A stretch of DNA of 41,622 nt, taken from assembly GCF_937871865.1 (NCBI RefSeq), contig NZ_CALMPD010000077.1, positions 1-41,622 on the forward strand, given 5' to 3'. The position numbers were made by a program, and so were the translations under genes. The notes beneath the pieces were generated by a model, which saw nothing but the letters and a program-made list of their open reading frames with translations, ran no database searches and had not been told where the DNA came from. This DNA is from an uncultured Legionella sp. (GTDB taxonomy: Bacteria; Pseudomonadota; Gammaproteobacteria; Legionellales; Legionellaceae). This document shows, one piece after another, positions 9,092 to 19,020 of the stretch (its first letter is position 1; the number at the start of each line of letters is the position of its first letter).

Positions 9092-10642
9092 TTATAAAAC
9101 TTCAATACGGTTCCGCCCGGCATTTTTTGCTTTATACATGGCTTTATCTGCCCTCATAAATAATGACTCGATATCATCCTCTTCCACTATGGTGGTTAAT
9201 CCAAACGATACGGTAACATCTACTTTCTTATCTCGATAACAAAATTGACAGTTTTCTATCAGCTTTCGTAATTTTTCAAGAATACTGTGAGCTCTCTTAC
9301 CACTGGTATCCTCAAATAGAAAAACAAACTCCTCACCACCAATGCGAGAAATAAAATCAAGTTCTCGAACAGAAGATCTAAAAATCGTCGCCACTTTTTT
9401 AAGTACTTTATCCCCTGCCAAATGACCGAAGTTATCATTGATGTATTTGAAGTGATCTATATCACCTACTGCCAATGAGATGACCCGTGAATGCATCTTC
9501 CAGCGCTGAAATGAATCCACGATATGTTCATCATAAGACTCTCGATTAGGCAGCCCGGTTAAACTGTCGTGATTAATTCGATATTTTTGAAAGGAAAGTA
9601 GATTTTTTATTTCCTCGGCATTTTGCTCTGATTCAGAGAGTTTGACTTGTAATGTAGAAACCTGATGCTCAAACTCCTGCTCGCGTAGTTGCTCTTTCTC
9701 ACGATATTCTCTAAGGCTATCCCCTATCATCTTGAGGTTTTCACTGACTTTAGCGGATAGCTCCTCAACTGTCGTTGACGAATCCAGATGTCCTTTAATT
9801 TGATTGATATTGTCCTGAATCCCGCTTTCTAACTGACGGCTTTCTTTTGAAGCATTTTTTCGAGTAAGGGCTGATGCTTTTAAATAAATATCAAAATCGT
9901 GTAATTGATTGGTCAATTGCTGTAAAAACCCTTTAAATCGATTCTGTTCCACATTAAACGCATCAACAACCAGTTCGGTTAATCCATCAATAATTTTACT
10001 TAAATCGTCCCCTGTTAGCTGACGATCCAGGATGGTGTTTATCTGCTCTCTTTTTCCATCCAAATCATGTGGTATGGATAAATGATTCAGTAATTGATGC
10101 AAGCTGTCATTTATTTTTAAGCTAATGGCTCCCTCGAAAGACGTTCTTATTTGCTTTCCTTCAGGAGTTAAAGATAAATCATCAATTTCTTTTATAACTG
10201 ACGACACGCACTGAGTCAGTACTTGATTAAAATGAATAAGGATAGTCTGACTTTCAACCTCTGTATCCAGCATTTGCTGGAGTTTGGTCACGGCTCGTTT
10301 ATCTTGTGATGTATTAGCAAGTCTTCCGACAGAATCAACCCCTTGTTTAATTAAGTCGGAAATAATACGGGTACTTCCAGATTTTTTCTTTTGATTTTCT
10401 GTGAATAGCTCGACTAAAGTAGCGACCTTTTTTTCTATTGCTTCCTGATCAAATTCCTGATCGAGTTGCTCTCGAAATTGAGACAGTTGCTCATCCATTT
10501 CATAATCTATACCAAGGGGAGAAATAATGAGATTATTGATGACATTTTTTAGTGCGTTTATTTGCAACTGCATTTTGTCACATTTCAATTCATAACGACC
10601 AATAGTATTAACTATCTTTTTCTTTAGCTCTTGATCGATCAT
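9092..10642 (-). CDS. Diguanylate cyclase (GGDEF) with long helical N-terminal region
   Basis: A 516-residue cytoplasmic protein. The C-terminal GGDEF domain (about 355-516) has the active-site GGEEF (435-439), the substrate segment VGDIDHFKYINDNFGH, and an inhibitory I-site RELD (426-429) exactly five residues before GGEEF. It should therefore make cyclic di-GMP and be product-inhibited. The N-terminal 350 residues are helical, carry no recognised sensor, and end in a charged coiled coil (about 311-350) likely to drive dimerisation. No signal peptide or membrane helix is present. The ATG at 10642 follows AAAGGA by 8 nt. It lies 21 nt downstream of the CDGSH gene, so the two form an operon, suggesting, but not proving, that redox or iron-sulfur status feeds into c-di-GMP signalling. 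Confidence 0.93.
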   Translation of the reverse strand: MIDQELKKKIVNTIGRYELKCDKMQLQINALKNVINNLIISPLGIDYEMDEQLSQFREQLDQEFDQEAIEKKVATLVELFTENQKKKSGSTRIISDLIKQGVDSVGRLANTSQDKRAVTKLQQMLDTEVESQTILIHFNQVLTQCVSSVIKEIDDLSLTPEGKQIRTSFEGAISLKINDSLHQLLNHLSIPHDLDGKREQINTILDRQLTGDDLSKIIDGLTELVVDAFNVEQNRFKGFLQQLTNQLHDFDIYLKASALTRKNASKESRQLESGIQDNINQIKGHLDSSTTVEELSAKVSENLKMIGDSLREYREKEQLREQEFEHQVSTLQVKLSESEQNAEEIKNLLSFQKYRINHDSLTGLPNRESYDEHIVDSFQRWKMHSRVISLAVGDIDHFKYINDNFGHLAGDKVLKKVATIFRSSVRELDFISRIGGEEFVFLFEDTSGKRAHSILEKLRKLIENCQFCYRDKKVDVTVSFGLTTIVEEDDIESLFMRADKAMYKAKNAGRNRIEVL

Positions 10643-10663
10643 TTAAGAATTCCTTTTCTTAAT

Positions 10664-10933
10664 TCATTTAAGCTGTCGCTTTTTCACTGCTTCAAGCAGT
10701 AATCGTGCATGTGATCCATCACACAACGGGGGAGTTCTTGTTTCTTTGCAATTACAAAAATAAACCATTTCACTAAGATCTGCTAAAAAACAAACTCGAT
10801 TATCCCCACAATTTTCCTGGTCGCAAAACGGTTGATTTTTGCTATCACCACAACCACACCAATAGTATTTTTTACCTTGCTCAACCTCTACTCCAATAGG
10901 AAATAAATGTTTGTACAGTGACTCATCTTCCAT
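10664..10933 (-). CDS. Two-site CDGSH iron-sulfur protein
   Basis: An 89-residue protein with two CDGSH-type [2Fe-2S] binding sites, as in the MiNT/CISD3 class. The first site is CGCGDSKNQPFCDQENC, where the final His is not in the usual place. The second is CNCKETRTPPLCDGSH, a canonical 3-Cys-1-His site. CDGSH proteins hold a labile, redox-active cluster and act in electron or cluster transfer. I place the start at the ATG at 10933, which has GGAGA 9 nt upstream; a GTG 27 nt further up lacks a ribosome site. It precedes the diguanylate cyclase by 21 nt. The divergence of site 1 (CDQEN instead of CDGSH) may change cluster stability. Confidence 0.9.
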   Translation of the reverse strand: MEDESLYKHLFPIGVEVEQGKKYYWCGCGDSKNQPFCDQENCGDNRVCFLADLSEMVYFCNCKETRTPPLCDGSHARLLLEAVKKRQLK

Positions 10934-11040
10934 TTCAGAAGTTCTCCAGATACAACACACTATTTAATCCATTACCCCATCTAATTGTATTATATAAAAC
11001 CAAAAATATTCAACAGGGCTCAATTATTTTTTAGTTCTGT

Positions 11041-12222
11041 TCATAAATCAGTTGATGAATTTTTGTATCTATCTAAAATCCAGCCCGCTGTAAATAACGC
11101 AACGACAACAAATAATGACAATGCCAAATTAGCCAATGCCAATGGATAAACAATAAGAATTAATCCGATGGCCATAATATACAATAGCCCCACCATATAG
11201 AATTTTTGTTTGAATCGGGCAAAGAATTCGAAGCGGATTAAATAAACATATAAGAACAACAGCACCAATAAAGAGACCAGATAAATACTTTGATAAGCCA
11301 ATTGGTAAACTAGGTGCTGGCCGAAAGTTAATGGTTGATTATAAAGCCATTGACCAAAAATATAAGACCAGTTCATCACACAGGTTTGTTGGTAGATCTG
11401 AACCATAAAGGCCAATAAAAATGACAATAAAAATAATAAATTAGCGGCAGTTCTTTTCCGGTAATACTGGCCAGCAAGATAGAAGGAAAATAAACCGGTA
11501 GCTACTGCGGGTACTCGCAACCAAGGTAAAAGTCCAAAAAAAGCGCTGGCATGCGCTTGTTGAAAATAATGTACGACACCTACTGCTGCGATGAATAACA
11601 AGCCGGTAATCATCTGCTTTCTTCTGTTATCTTGTAGAAAAAGAAGGGCGAAAAATCCGGTGATGCAAAAGAACGAACATGGGTTATAAGCATCCATAAT
11701 TGCTATCGTGGCAATGTATCGAGCAGCAGAAGGCTCATCTACCATTGCTGAATCAAATAAATTAGCATTTCCCCAACGCTTCAAGACATTAACTGTTACT
11801 GAAGTTAAGGCGCCCTTTTTCTCTATTTGGCTTTTGCAATAATTCAAACCACGTAGAAGATCTTTTCCTGTTGTTTCATTTGAAGAAAAACCAACCCAAC
11901 GAGAATTACAGAAAAATACTGCGGGAACACTAAAATCATACACATTTTCTTCAGCCAACAATTCATTGAAACGAATCAATGCCTGTTTATCTTCATTAAT
12001 AACATAACGTGTTACATGCACCCAGGGTGTGGTTTTCTCAAGATCGGTAAAAAAGGCATCCGCTTTATGACAATATTTACAGGTTGAAGAAACAAATAAT
12101 TCAACATTAAGAGCCACCTCTTTATCGCCTTGTTGAGTATACCAGGAAGTAGGAGATGTATTTGCCCATAGAGATGAACAAAGGCTTATTAGAAATAAAA
12201 TCGTCCTGAATGCTGTAGTCAT
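11041..12222 (-). CDS. Exported thioredoxin-like domain fused to a polytopic membrane domain
   Basis: A 393-residue protein with three parts. A signal peptide or anchor covers 1-20. A periplasmic thioredoxin/glutaredoxin-like domain follows (about 35-150) with the redox motif C48-K-Y-C51 in STCKYCHKADAF. From about 165 on there are six or seven membrane helices, the first containing NPCSFFCITGFFALL. The arrangement recalls DsbD/ScsB-type electron relays, though here the thioredoxin part is N-terminal and the membrane part need not be a true DsbD domain. The cysteines in the first membrane helix could form the membrane redox pair. A role in moving reducing equivalents to the periplasm is a reasonable inference; the substrate is unknown. 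The gene stands alone on the minus strand. Confidence 0.75.
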   Translation of the reverse strand: MTTAFRTILFLISLCSSLWANTSPTSWYTQQGDKEVALNVELFVSSTCKYCHKADAFFTDLEKTTPWVHVTRYVINEDKQALIRFNELLAEENVYDFSVPAVFFCNSRWVGFSSNETTGKDLLRGLNYCKSQIEKKGALTSVTVNVLKRWGNANLFDSAMVDEPSAARYIATIAIMDAYNPCSFFCITGFFALLFLQDNRRKQMITGLLFIAAVGVVHYFQQAHASAFFGLLPWLRVPAVATGLFSFYLAGQYYRKRTAANLLFLLSFLLAFMVQIYQQTCVMNWSYIFGQWLYNQPLTFGQHLVYQLAYQSIYLVSLLVLLFLYVYLIRFEFFARFKQKFYMVGLLYIMAIGLILIVYPLALANLALSLFVVVALFTAGWILDRYKNSSTDL

Positions 12223-12407
12223 GGTTTTAACACGAATAGTTAAAAGTTTACTATAGCACTCAGCGTTGGTTTTAGAAATGATGCGCAGTATAATTTATGT
12301 TGGATGAAACCATGCTTTTAAGTAATTTAGCCAATTCAAGACACTCAAGATGCAATTATCACATAACAAGAGAGATATTCTGAACTACAACTTCTCTCAC
12401 AGCATCC

Positions 12408-12721
12408 TTAAAGTTTCAGTGGTCTTTCTTTTGCCTCATCATCAGAAAATGAATCACTCCAACTTGAATCTGAGAATGCTTGCGAATTATTCAATGCATC
12501 TTTCGCATAACCAGAACAAAAAGTCATGCTAGAGCCCTTAGAGAAAAATGCCCCACGGTTATGGGAGGCCATAAATTGCTCCATTTCATCTGGAGTTATT
12601 ATGTTGGGCCATTGGTGCCGGAGCCCTGACTCACAGGCGTATTAGGTGGCGCAGGTGTGCTAGAATCAGTACGTTCTAATTTAAGCTGTTCTAGCTGTTT
12701 ATATTCATGTTTGCCTTCCAT
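12408..12721 (-). pseudogene. Small ~104-residue hypothetical protein split by a 1-nt deletion
   Basis: Two frames join into one plausible protein. The first starts at an ATG at 12721, with GAGAGGG 4-5 nt upstream, and reads 40 residues ending PVSQGSGTNGPT before a TAA at 12599. Inserting one T on the plus strand near 12602 lets the reading continue as IITPDEMEQFMASHNRGAFF to a TAA at 12408, with a C-terminus of WSDSFSDDEAKERPLKL. The summed length is a whole number of codons (105 with stop). The product would be small, soluble, Pro/Ser-rich in the middle and acidic near the end, with no signal peptide. I know no family for it. The acidic C-terminal stretch could be a Dot/Icm signal, which is speculative. 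In this sequence only the 40-residue N-terminal piece would be made. Confidence 0.6.
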
Positions 12722-13082
12722 TTTTCCCTCTCTGAATAAAATAATAAATACATCCTCTATAAATAGAGCGTGTTGACAATTCATTCCTAACTACCCGCCG
12801 TGACTGCTTCGTTGCATCCATGAAACAGTCGAGTTAACGGCGAACCCCACTCATTACTCTAATTAATTGATAAACCCAGGTAAACTCATGATATAACTAA
12901 TGGAATATTAAATATAAAATAAGCCTGCAATAGCAAGACCGAAGTTCTGTGATCAAACTGTTGCCTAAGCCAGAGACAATCATGCTACAACATCAGATTT
13001 ATAACAAGTCTAATCTTGTATGATAATTAAGACAATGCAATACAACCCTCATGCCGGCTATTCTTGGCGGCAACACGTTTAA
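12722..13082. other. Gene-free gap with one hairpin
   Basis: I see no credible gene in this 361-nt stretch. It holds one imperfect inverted repeat, arms GACTGCTTC (12802-12810) and GAAACAGTC (12822-12830), eight of nine pairs, with no T-run after it. Its left part should carry the promoter of the split small gene. Confidence 0.5.
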
Positions 13083-13517
13083 TCAAGTATGGATGTAGTT
13101 TTCCAAATGCTCAATAACCCGAGCGTTGTCATCCAGTAAATGGAATAGCAAGTCACCTATTGATACTATTGCCAGAAACTCGCCATTTTCGCGAATTAAG
13201 ACATGCCTTCTTTTCGTCTGAGTAATAACCTGCATCGCTTTGTCTACAGTATCATGCGGACTAAGAATACTCACGTTAGTATACATAACATCGGAAACTT
13301 TCCCAGTATTCAGATCAACACATTGATGCAAACAAGAACGCACAATATCCCGCTCACTTACAATCCCTGCTAATTTCTGTTCATGATCAAGTACAACCAC
13401 TGCACCTATATCCAGGTCAGCCATTAAATCAATACATTTTTTTACACGTTCATCAGGATGAATAGTTACAATTTTTCGAGGTGGCATTGATAATACGCTA
13501 TAAATTAACTGAGCCAT
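13083..13517 (-). CDS. Tandem CBS-domain protein
   Basis: A 144-residue stand-alone CBS pair. CBS1 (about 7-60) includes IVTIHPDERVKKCIDLM and LAGIVSERDIVRSCL; CBS2 (about 72-125) includes VMYTNVSILSPHDTVDKAM and FLAIVSIGDLLFHLL. Such proteins bind adenine nucleotides such as AMP, ATP, NAD or SAM between the two domains and act as small energy or ligand sensors, often by partnering another enzyme. I chose the ATG at 13517, which has GGAGAG 5 nt upstream; an in-frame TTG 21 nt further up has no ribosome site. It is flanked by unrelated genes on the same strand with gaps of 180-360 nt, so no partner can be named. Confidence 0.9.
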   Translation of the reverse strand: MAQLIYSVLSMPPRKIVTIHPDERVKKCIDLMADLDIGAVVVLDHEQKLAGIVSERDIVRSCLHQCVDLNTGKVSDVMYTNVSILSPHDTVDKAMQVITQTKRRHVLIRENGEFLAIVSIGDLLFHLLDDNARVIEHLENYIHT

Positions 13518-13667
13518 TTCCACTCTCCATGAGTACAAATAATTAATTATGCTAGCTTACTGTATAAATATAGCACAAAAGGAATGTGTGATTGGGGACT
13601 GAGAAATATTATTTAATAGCGAAAAAAAATAAGAGTAGAACAGGAAAAAAATGTAACGAATGAAAGA

Positions 13668-13690
13668 GCTTCACCTTAATGCAGTGAAGC
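13668..13690 (-). terminator. Rho-independent terminator of the 17-kDa-antigen-like lipoprotein gene
   Basis: On the minus strand GCTTCAC and GTGAAGC form a 7-bp stem around a 9-nt loop. TCTTTC follows, 31 nt beyond the stop codon. The T-run is short, so strength is uncertain. Confidence 0.6.
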
Positions 13691-13720
13691 CCCGAAATTG
13701 TAGAACGGTAATTAAAAAAA

Positions 13721-14170
13721 TTAATTCACTACACGCCATGAGCCATCAGCTTGGCGGCATGCTTTGCCGTAAATTTGCTGTGTTTTTCCACCAATTATTG
13801 CTTTAGTGATGTACTCGCGGCATGGTTGTTGTGATTGATAATAAGTTCTCGTTGGTTGAACGGTATAACGATTTCCATTATCAGGATTAGACCAAACTAC
13901 CGCTCTTCCTGTAGGAGCTGTCTCTAAAGCTCTTTGCATTTCAAGTCGATCTTGTCTGTCCATAGTTTTACCTATCTGACCACCTAAATAAGCCCCTAGC
14001 AGCGCGCCTCCAGCAGCAGCCATCACTTTTCCTGAACCACTACCAAATTGGCTACCAAGTAATCCACCAACAACACCACCAGTCACAGTGCCGACACCTT
14101 CGTTATTGATTGGTGCACAACCAACTAATAAAAACGACAAAGACAATGATGCAACAATTAATTTTTTCAT
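13721..14170 (-). CDS. Glycine-zipper lipoprotein, 17-kDa surface antigen family
   Basis: A 149-residue outer-membrane lipoprotein. The signal peptide ends in the lipobox LLVGC, with Cys18 as the lipidated residue. The glycine-zipper segment is at about 26-68 ([18 protein letters not shown], then [17 protein letters not shown]). It is followed by [20 protein letters not shown] and [19 protein letters not shown], hallmarks of the rickettsial 17-kDa antigen family. The C-terminal domain has a conserved Cys pair ([18 protein letters not shown]). These proteins sit in the outer membrane and are thought to affect envelope integrity; the exact role is unknown. The gene is monocistronic, with a terminator-like hairpin after it and a dispersed repeat upstream. 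Confidence 0.92.
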   Translation of the reverse strand: MKKLIVASLSLSFLLVGCAPINNEGVGTVTGGVVGGLLGSQFGSGSGKVMAAAGGALLGAYLGGQIGKTMDRQDRLEMQRALETAPTGRAVVWSNPDNGNRYTVQPTRTYYQSQQPCREYITKAIIGGKTQQIYGKACRQADGSWRVVN

Positions 14171-14253
14171 TACAGTTCACCTGATTAATGAGTTACAAAT
14201 CGGTTGGCATTCTACCATCACGACCAGATATTATCCATACTTTGGGATCACGG

Positions 14254-14366
14254 TCCTTAAGTTAAGGATTTTGCCTGTCATCCTTAAGAGCCAACAATGA
14301 AGAATTGTCGGGGTTCAGGAGAACCTTCGCCAGGCTCAGGATGACATGTTTTTTTCAACTTAATGG
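14254..14366. repeat. Dispersed palindromic repeat, copy 2
   Basis: The ends are TTAAGTTAAGGA (14257-14268) and the near-complement TCAACTTAATGG (14355-14366). Inner arms TGTCATCC (14276-14283) and GGATGACA (14339-14346) pair perfectly. The centre has diverged from copies 1 and 3. It sits between the lipoprotein gene and the end of alr. Confidence 0.75.
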
Positions 14367-14446
14367 TAGTGAGTGTTAGCGATTTTTCTTTGTTTTCTAT
14401 TTAATAACTTAAAAAAACACTAGGTTATTTTCTTTGTACAGCACCT

Positions 14447-15520
14447 CTAATCATGACGCACTCGTTCAGAGATTTGACACAACAATTCATAACCAATGGT
14501 TCCTGCGGATTGAGCAATCCGTTCAACCAAGATATTCGGGCCCCAAAGTTCAACCGCATCCCCCAGCTCCACATCAGGATGATCGGTTAAATCTACCGCC
14601 ATCATGTCCATTGATACCCTGCCAACAATAAATACTTCCTTACCTCGAATCCATACCGGAGTATTAGGGGAAATATGCCGAGGGTAGCCATCTCCATAGC
14701 CTGCTGCAACAATCCCTATAATCGAATCTTTGTTGCTTTTCCAGGTGCCGCCATATCCGACTTGAGCGGCAGGAGGATTATGATGAATCGCACTGATTGC
14801 AGACATAAAACGCATCACCGGGATTAACCCTAAATCAGGTGCTACTTGATGAGCAAAGGGAGAAACACCATAAAGCATAATGCCCGGACGTATGACATCA
14901 GCATGAGTCTCAGGAAAAGAAATAATGGACGCTGAATTCGCGATGCTGCGCTCACTAAATCCAGCTGTAGTGATCTGATTAAATTGAGTGATTTGCTGCA
15001 CATTTTCTATTCTTCCTGATTCATCAGCACAAGCCAGATGAGTCATCAAGCCAATATCCTTTTCAACCCAAGAGCAGGATTGCAGTGTGTTCATGATGTC
15101 TTGTAGTTCGTGAACTTTAAAACCTAAACGATGCATGCCTGTATTTACTTTGATCCATAATTTAATTGGATGGGGTAATGGGGTATTAATGAGCCATGCC
15201 AGCTGGCTGGGGTGATGAAGAACGCAGCCGAATTGATGTTGAGCAACTACTGAATACTCATCCGCACTGAATACTCCCTGAAAAAGAATACATTGAGTTT
15301 GAGCACCCATTGCGCGAATAGCCAAAGCCTCCTCGAGACAGGCTACCCCAAACCCATCAACCTGACCTTCCAACACAGGTACTACAGCTTTAACACCACA
15401 GCCATAAGCATTAGCTTTAACCATGGCAATTATTTTTTTACCTGGTGCATAACGTCTGATTTGTATTACATTATGTAGCAAAGCACTTGGTTCTATTACC
15501 AGTCTGGTGGGTCTTGACAC
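14447..15520 (-). CDS. alr: Alanine racemase
   Basis: A 357-residue PLP enzyme interconverting L- and D-alanine for peptidoglycan. The PLP lysine is K35 in [13 protein letters not shown]. The C-terminal domain carries the second catalytic residue, Tyr, in [11 protein letters not shown], and the substrate-binding region [14 protein letters not shown]. The length is normal for a proteobacterial Alr. The start is a GTG at 15520, just one base after the dnaB stop, with a GGGG-rich ribosome site lying inside the dnaB C-terminal codons, so translation is coupled. The dnaB-alr order is common in gammaproteobacteria. It is unclear whether this is the only racemase in the genome. Confidence 0.97.
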   Translation of the reverse strand: MSRPTRLVIEPSALLHNVIQIRRYAPGKKIIAMVKANAYGCGVKAVVPVLEGQVDGFGVACLEEALAIRAMGAQTQCILFQGVFSADEYSVVAQHQFGCVLHHPSQLAWLINTPLPHPIKLWIKVNTGMHRLGFKVHELQDIMNTLQSCSWVEKDIGLMTHLACADESGRIENVQQITQFNQITTAGFSERSIANSASIISFPETHADVIRPGIMLYGVSPFAHQVAPDLGLIPVMRFMSAISAIHHNPPAAQVGYGGTWKSNKDSIIGIVAAGYGDGYPRHISPNTPVWIRGKEVFIVGRVSMDMMAVDLTDHPDVELGDAVELWGPNILVERIAQSAGTIGYELLCQISERVRHD

Positions 15521-15521
15521 C

Positions 15522-16904
15522 TTAATCTACCCCTTGATACCCATTAAAAGCCAAATCTTCAAAACGGGTGTACTTACCAATAAACGCGACTCGAACTCTA
15601 CCAATAGGTCCATTCCTTTGCTTGGCTATAATAATCTCGGCAACCCCTTTATCAGGGCTGTCATCATTATATACTTCGTCCCGGTAAATAAAGCAGATTA
15701 AATCCGCGTCCTGCTCGATCGCACCTGATTCCCTTAAGTCTGACATTACAGGGCGTTTGTCCGCTCGTTGCTCCAGGCTTCGGTTTAACTGAGAAAGAGC
15801 AATTACAGGAACCTGTAATTCTTTGGCCAAAGATTTCAAACTACGTGAAATTTCTGAAATCTCCGCAGTACGGTTATCCGCACCAAAGCCCGGTGCTTTC
15901 ATTAATTGCAAATAGTCCACAACGATTAGGCCTAAAGCCCCATGTTCTTTTGCTAAACGTCTGGCTCGTGCTCTCATCTCCCCCGGACTTAAAGCAGGGG
16001 TATCATCAATAAATAATGGCGCTTCAGAAAGCATATGCACCGCTGAGGTGACTCTGGGCCAATCATCATCATCAAGCTTACCTGTTCTGATTTTATGCTG
16101 GTCGATACGGCCTAAAGAAGACATCATCCTCATGGCCAGAGAATCTGAAGGCATCTCCATAGAAAACACCAAAACAGGCTTCCCGGCTTTAATGGCGGCA
16201 TGTTCTGCCATATTCATAACTAAAGTTGTTTTACCCATCGAAGGACGACCTGCAACAATCACCAAATCCGAGGGCTGTAAACCAGAGGTCATTTCATCCA
16301 AATCAGACAAGCCGGTAGCCATACCAGTGATGGCATCACCACTATGGTACAGAGCATCGATTTTCTCAACTGCACGTACTAATACCGATTTGATGCTCTC
16401 AGGTCCGCCATCACCGCCAGTTTGTTCACCAATCGCAAATACTTTAGATTCAGCCAGGTCTAATAACTCAGGCACTTGTCTTCCAACTGGGTTATATGCT
16501 GAATCAGCAATTTCTGTAGCTACTGCAATTAATTGTCTTTGTACTGATTTTTCTCTGACAATATCTGCATACGCTGATACGTTTGCAACACTGGGGGTAT
16601 TGTTTGCCAGTTCAAATAAATAGGCTTCGCCTCCAGCATCATCCAACCCGTTATGAGTTTTCAATGCATCAAGTAAGGTCACTACATCGAATGGCTGTTC
16701 TTTTTTTGCCAAATCGACAATCGTTTTGAATAAAATTCGATGCTCCGTCCGATAAAAATCGGCCTCGCATAATTTGGTACTGATTTTATCCCAAACCTGA
16801 TTATCCAGCATTAATCCACCGATAATGGATTGTTCTGCTTCCGCGGAATGGGGAGGGCGTTTTAATGGGTCAACTGATTTCTTGGGAGTTTGCTGATCGA
16901 GCAT
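15522..16904 (-). CDS. dnaB: Replicative DNA helicase
   Basis: A 460-residue hexameric 5'-3' helicase of the replication fork. The N-terminal DnaG-interacting domain spans about 15-120 ([20 protein letters not shown]). The RecA-like C-terminal domain has Walker [10 protein letters not shown] (218-226), Walker [11 protein letters not shown], and the C-terminal motifs [15 protein letters not shown] and [16 protein letters not shown]. No intein is present. The length is typical of gammaproteobacteria. It is the first gene of a dnaB-alr unit, and a terminator at 16969-16998 separates it from the upstream DUF2147 gene, so it has its own promoter within about 65 nt. Confidence 0.98.
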   Translation of the reverse strand: MLDQQTPKKSVDPLKRPPHSAEAEQSIIGGLMLDNQVWDKISTKLCEADFYRTEHRILFKTIVDLAKKEQPFDVVTLLDALKTHNGLDDAGGEAYLFELANNTPSVANVSAYADIVREKSVQRQLIAVATEIADSAYNPVGRQVPELLDLAESKVFAIGEQTGGDGGPESIKSVLVRAVEKIDALYHSGDAITGMATGLSDLDEMTSGLQPSDLVIVAGRPSMGKTTLVMNMAEHAAIKAGKPVLVFSMEMPSDSLAMRMMSSLGRIDQHKIRTGKLDDDDWPRVTSAVHMLSEAPLFIDDTPALSPGEMRARARRLAKEHGALGLIVVDYLQLMKAPGFGADNRTAEISEISRSLKSLAKELQVPVIALSQLNRSLEQRADKRPVMSDLRESGAIEQDADLICFIYRDEVYNDDSPDKGVAEIIIAKQRNGPIGRVRVAFIGKYTRFEDLAFNGYQGVD

Positions 16905-16968
16905 AGTAGTAACACAATAGTTAGGTTATAAATATTATTCATTGATACTATTGTAATGTGCTTTTAAC

Positions 16969-16998
16969 AAAAAAGGCACACCTTAGTGCGCCTTTTTT
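16969..16998 (-). terminator. Rho-independent terminator after the DUF2147 gene
   Basis: AAAAAAGGC and GCCTTTTTT flank a short loop; the longer arms match at 11 of 12 positions. On the minus strand the stem ends in a six-T run, 22 nt after the DUF2147 stop. The A-tract on the other side would let it work in both directions, but no plus-strand gene needs it. Confidence 0.85.
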
Positions 16999-17019
16999 AA
17001 ATTAATACTTCAAAATAAC

Positions 17020-17451
17020 TTATCTAACCCAAGTTTGAGTACGGCCTAGCATAGAAACACCAACATATCCTCTTACATAAAGCTTATTGCCTTGTAAGGT
17101 AACTTTAGCTTTGTATACTTTGCCAGTTTTAGGATCCAGGATAGAACCACCACCCCATACTCCATTACCTTCATCCTTCAAGCCCCAGATAAAACCAAGA
17201 CCCTGGATTTTTTTACCTTTAAATGCACCTGGACATTTAGAGCAAATTCCAGTATCTCCAGCCTGTGGGTATACTTTAACGATGTATCCATTCAAAGTAC
17301 CATCGGAAACTGAGAGTTTAACTATTGCTCTTTTCGCACCGGTTTTGTCATCAATTGTTGTCCACGTACCAGCAGGTGAACCAGCAGCTAACGCTAAAGG
17401 CAGGTAACATACAGCAATTACAAAACTACATAGTACTTTCCAAACGTTCAT
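17020..17451 (-). CDS. Exported DUF2147 family protein
   Basis: A 143-residue secreted protein with a clear signal peptide (about 1-22, ending LALAAG). The mature DUF2147 beta-barrel-like domain has SPAGTWTTIDDKTGAKRAIV, a Cys pair (GICSKCPGAFKGKKIQGL), WGGGSILDPKTGKVYKAKV and LYVRGYVGVSMLGRTQTW. The Cys pair could be a disulfide. These proteins are common in the periplasm of proteobacteria and their function is not established; a lipid- or ligand-binding role is usually suspected. The gene is monocistronic, and the minus-strand terminator at 16969-16998 ends it. Confidence 0.92.
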   Translation of the reverse strand: MNVWKVLCSFVIAVCYLPLALAAGSPAGTWTTIDDKTGAKRAIVKLSVSDGTLNGYIVKVYPQAGDTGICSKCPGAFKGKKIQGLGFIWGLKDEGNGVWGGGSILDPKTGKVYKAKVTLQGNKLYVRGYVGVSMLGRTQTWVR

Positions 17452-17724
17452 AAGTTCTCTCCATGATTTTCAATCAATAAAAGCATATGTCATGATTCTC
17501 ACATTTGCCAATATTTTTTTAAAATTAACAAATTAAAATCCGATGCGACCAAATATACAGCAAATAATTCAGCGATAAATACTTAAAAAGCGTGCTTGCA
17601 GAATTATTTCCTTCAATCCAACTCCTCAAACAAAATTCATGGTATAATTGCACCAAAAATAGTCACATTGAATTGGATAAACAATCTGTTTGTCGTGAAC
17701 ACCCTGCAAATTTAAGGAAATATA

Positions 17725-18978
17725 ATGAGTTTTTCATCATTGGGATTAATAGCTCCCCTACTCAAAGCCGTTAAAGAATCAGGCTATACCCAGCCCTCCC
17801 CTATTCAGGCTCAATCTATCCCTGCTGTTCTGCGTGGCAGTGATGTTCTGGCATCAGCACAAACCGGGACAGGAAAAACAGCCAGTTTTGTTTTACCCAT
17901 ATTACAAAAATTAAGCGATAAGCCACGAGCAAAAAATAATCGTACTCGTGTATTAATTGTAACCCCAACTCGCGAACTTGCGGCGCAGGTACATGACAGC
18001 ATCATCCAATACGGGCGCCATCTGACGCTTCGTTCTGCCGTTGTATTTGGTGGAGTAAAAATAAATCCTCAAATGATGAAATTACGCAGTGGCGTTGAAA
18101 TTCTGGTTGCAACTCCCGGACGCTTGCTGGATCTGCATCAACAACGAGCCATCCAACTGGATGAAGTAGATACCCTGGTTTTGGATGAAGCAGATCGCAT
18201 GCTGGACATGGGCTTCATTCATGACATCAAACGCATCATCAAGCTGTTGCCAAGAAACAGACAGAATTTAATGTTTTCTGCAACGTTCTCTGAAGAAATA
18301 CGCGCGTTGGTCAAAGGAATACTCAATCAACCTGTTGAAATTGATGTGGCGCCACGAAATACAACGGTTGTAGCCATTAAACAATTAGTACACCCGGTAG
18401 ATAAAAGCCGTAAATCAGCGTTATTAAGCCACCTGATTCATACTAATAAATGGGGACAAACCCTCGTATTTTCCCGCACCAAACATGGTGCAAATAAATT
18501 AGTAAAACAATTGGCAGAAGATCATATTTATGCCGCAGCCATTCATGGCAACAAGTCACAATCACAACGAACCAAAGCGTTAGCTGAATTTAAATCAGGG
18601 GAACTGCATATTTTGGTAGCTACAGATATTGCAGCCAGAGGAATAGATATAGATCAACTCCCTTGCGTGGTTAATTTTGATTTGCCTCAGGTTGCAGAAG
18701 ATTATGTACACCGTATTGGCAGAACCGGTCGTGCTGGAGCCTCAGGGCTTGCCGTATCGTTAGTAAGTGCGGATGAAATAGGTCAATTAAATTCAATAGA
18801 GAAATTAATTAAACGCAAATTAGAACGCATTGAAGTTGACGATTTTGAGCCGAATCATAGCTTGCCCAGCACGTCATCACCATCAGCTCCCAAAAGGAAT
18901 TTCCCTTTTAAAAAGAAACCCGCTCAAGCAGCTAAAAAACCAGAAAGAAAACCTTTCGCAAAACGCGCGGGCAAATAA
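17725..18978 (+). CDS. rhlE: DEAD-box RNA helicase RhlE
   Basis: A 417-residue ATP-dependent RNA helicase. In order it has the Q motif ([14 protein letters not shown]), motif I AQTGTGKT (about 45-52), [12 protein letters not shown] (about 154-157), [15 protein letters not shown] and [10 protein letters not shown]. The C-terminal tail (about 375-417) is basic, rich in Lys, Pro and Arg and unstructured, as in the RhlE group, and probably binds RNA nonspecifically. Roles in ribosome assembly and RNA decay at low temperature are known for the family. The ATG at 17725 has AAGGAA 6 nt upstream. A TATAAT word at about 17643 could be its -10 box. It is one of two DEAD-box genes in the window, with dbpA. 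Confidence 0.96.
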   Translation: MSFSSLGLIAPLLKAVKESGYTQPSPIQAQSIPAVLRGSDVLASAQTGTGKTASFVLPILQKLSDKPRAKNNRTRVLIVTPTRELAAQVHDSIIQYGRHLTLRSAVVFGGVKINPQMMKLRSGVEILVATPGRLLDLHQQRAIQLDEVDTLVLDEADRMLDMGFIHDIKRIIKLLPRNRQNLMFSATFSEEIRALVKGILNQPVEIDVAPRNTTVVAIKQLVHPVDKSRKSALLSHLIHTNKWGQTLVFSRTKHGANKLVKQLAEDHIYAAAIHGNKSQSQRTKALAEFKSGELHILVATDIAARGIDIDQLPCVVNFDLPQVAEDYVHRIGRTGRAGASGLAVSLVSADEIGQLNSIEKLIKRKLERIEVDDFEPNHSLPSTSSPSAPKRNFPFKKKPAQAAKKPERKPFAKRAGK

Positions 18979-19020
18979 TTGCACCCAGTTAATGGCCCCG
19001 CTTAGCTAGAAAATCGTTAT

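Noticed and set aside
12350..12532. Plus-strand frame of 60 codons
   Set aside because: It is antisense to the second half of the split small gene, which reads far more like a protein, and it has no ribosome site.
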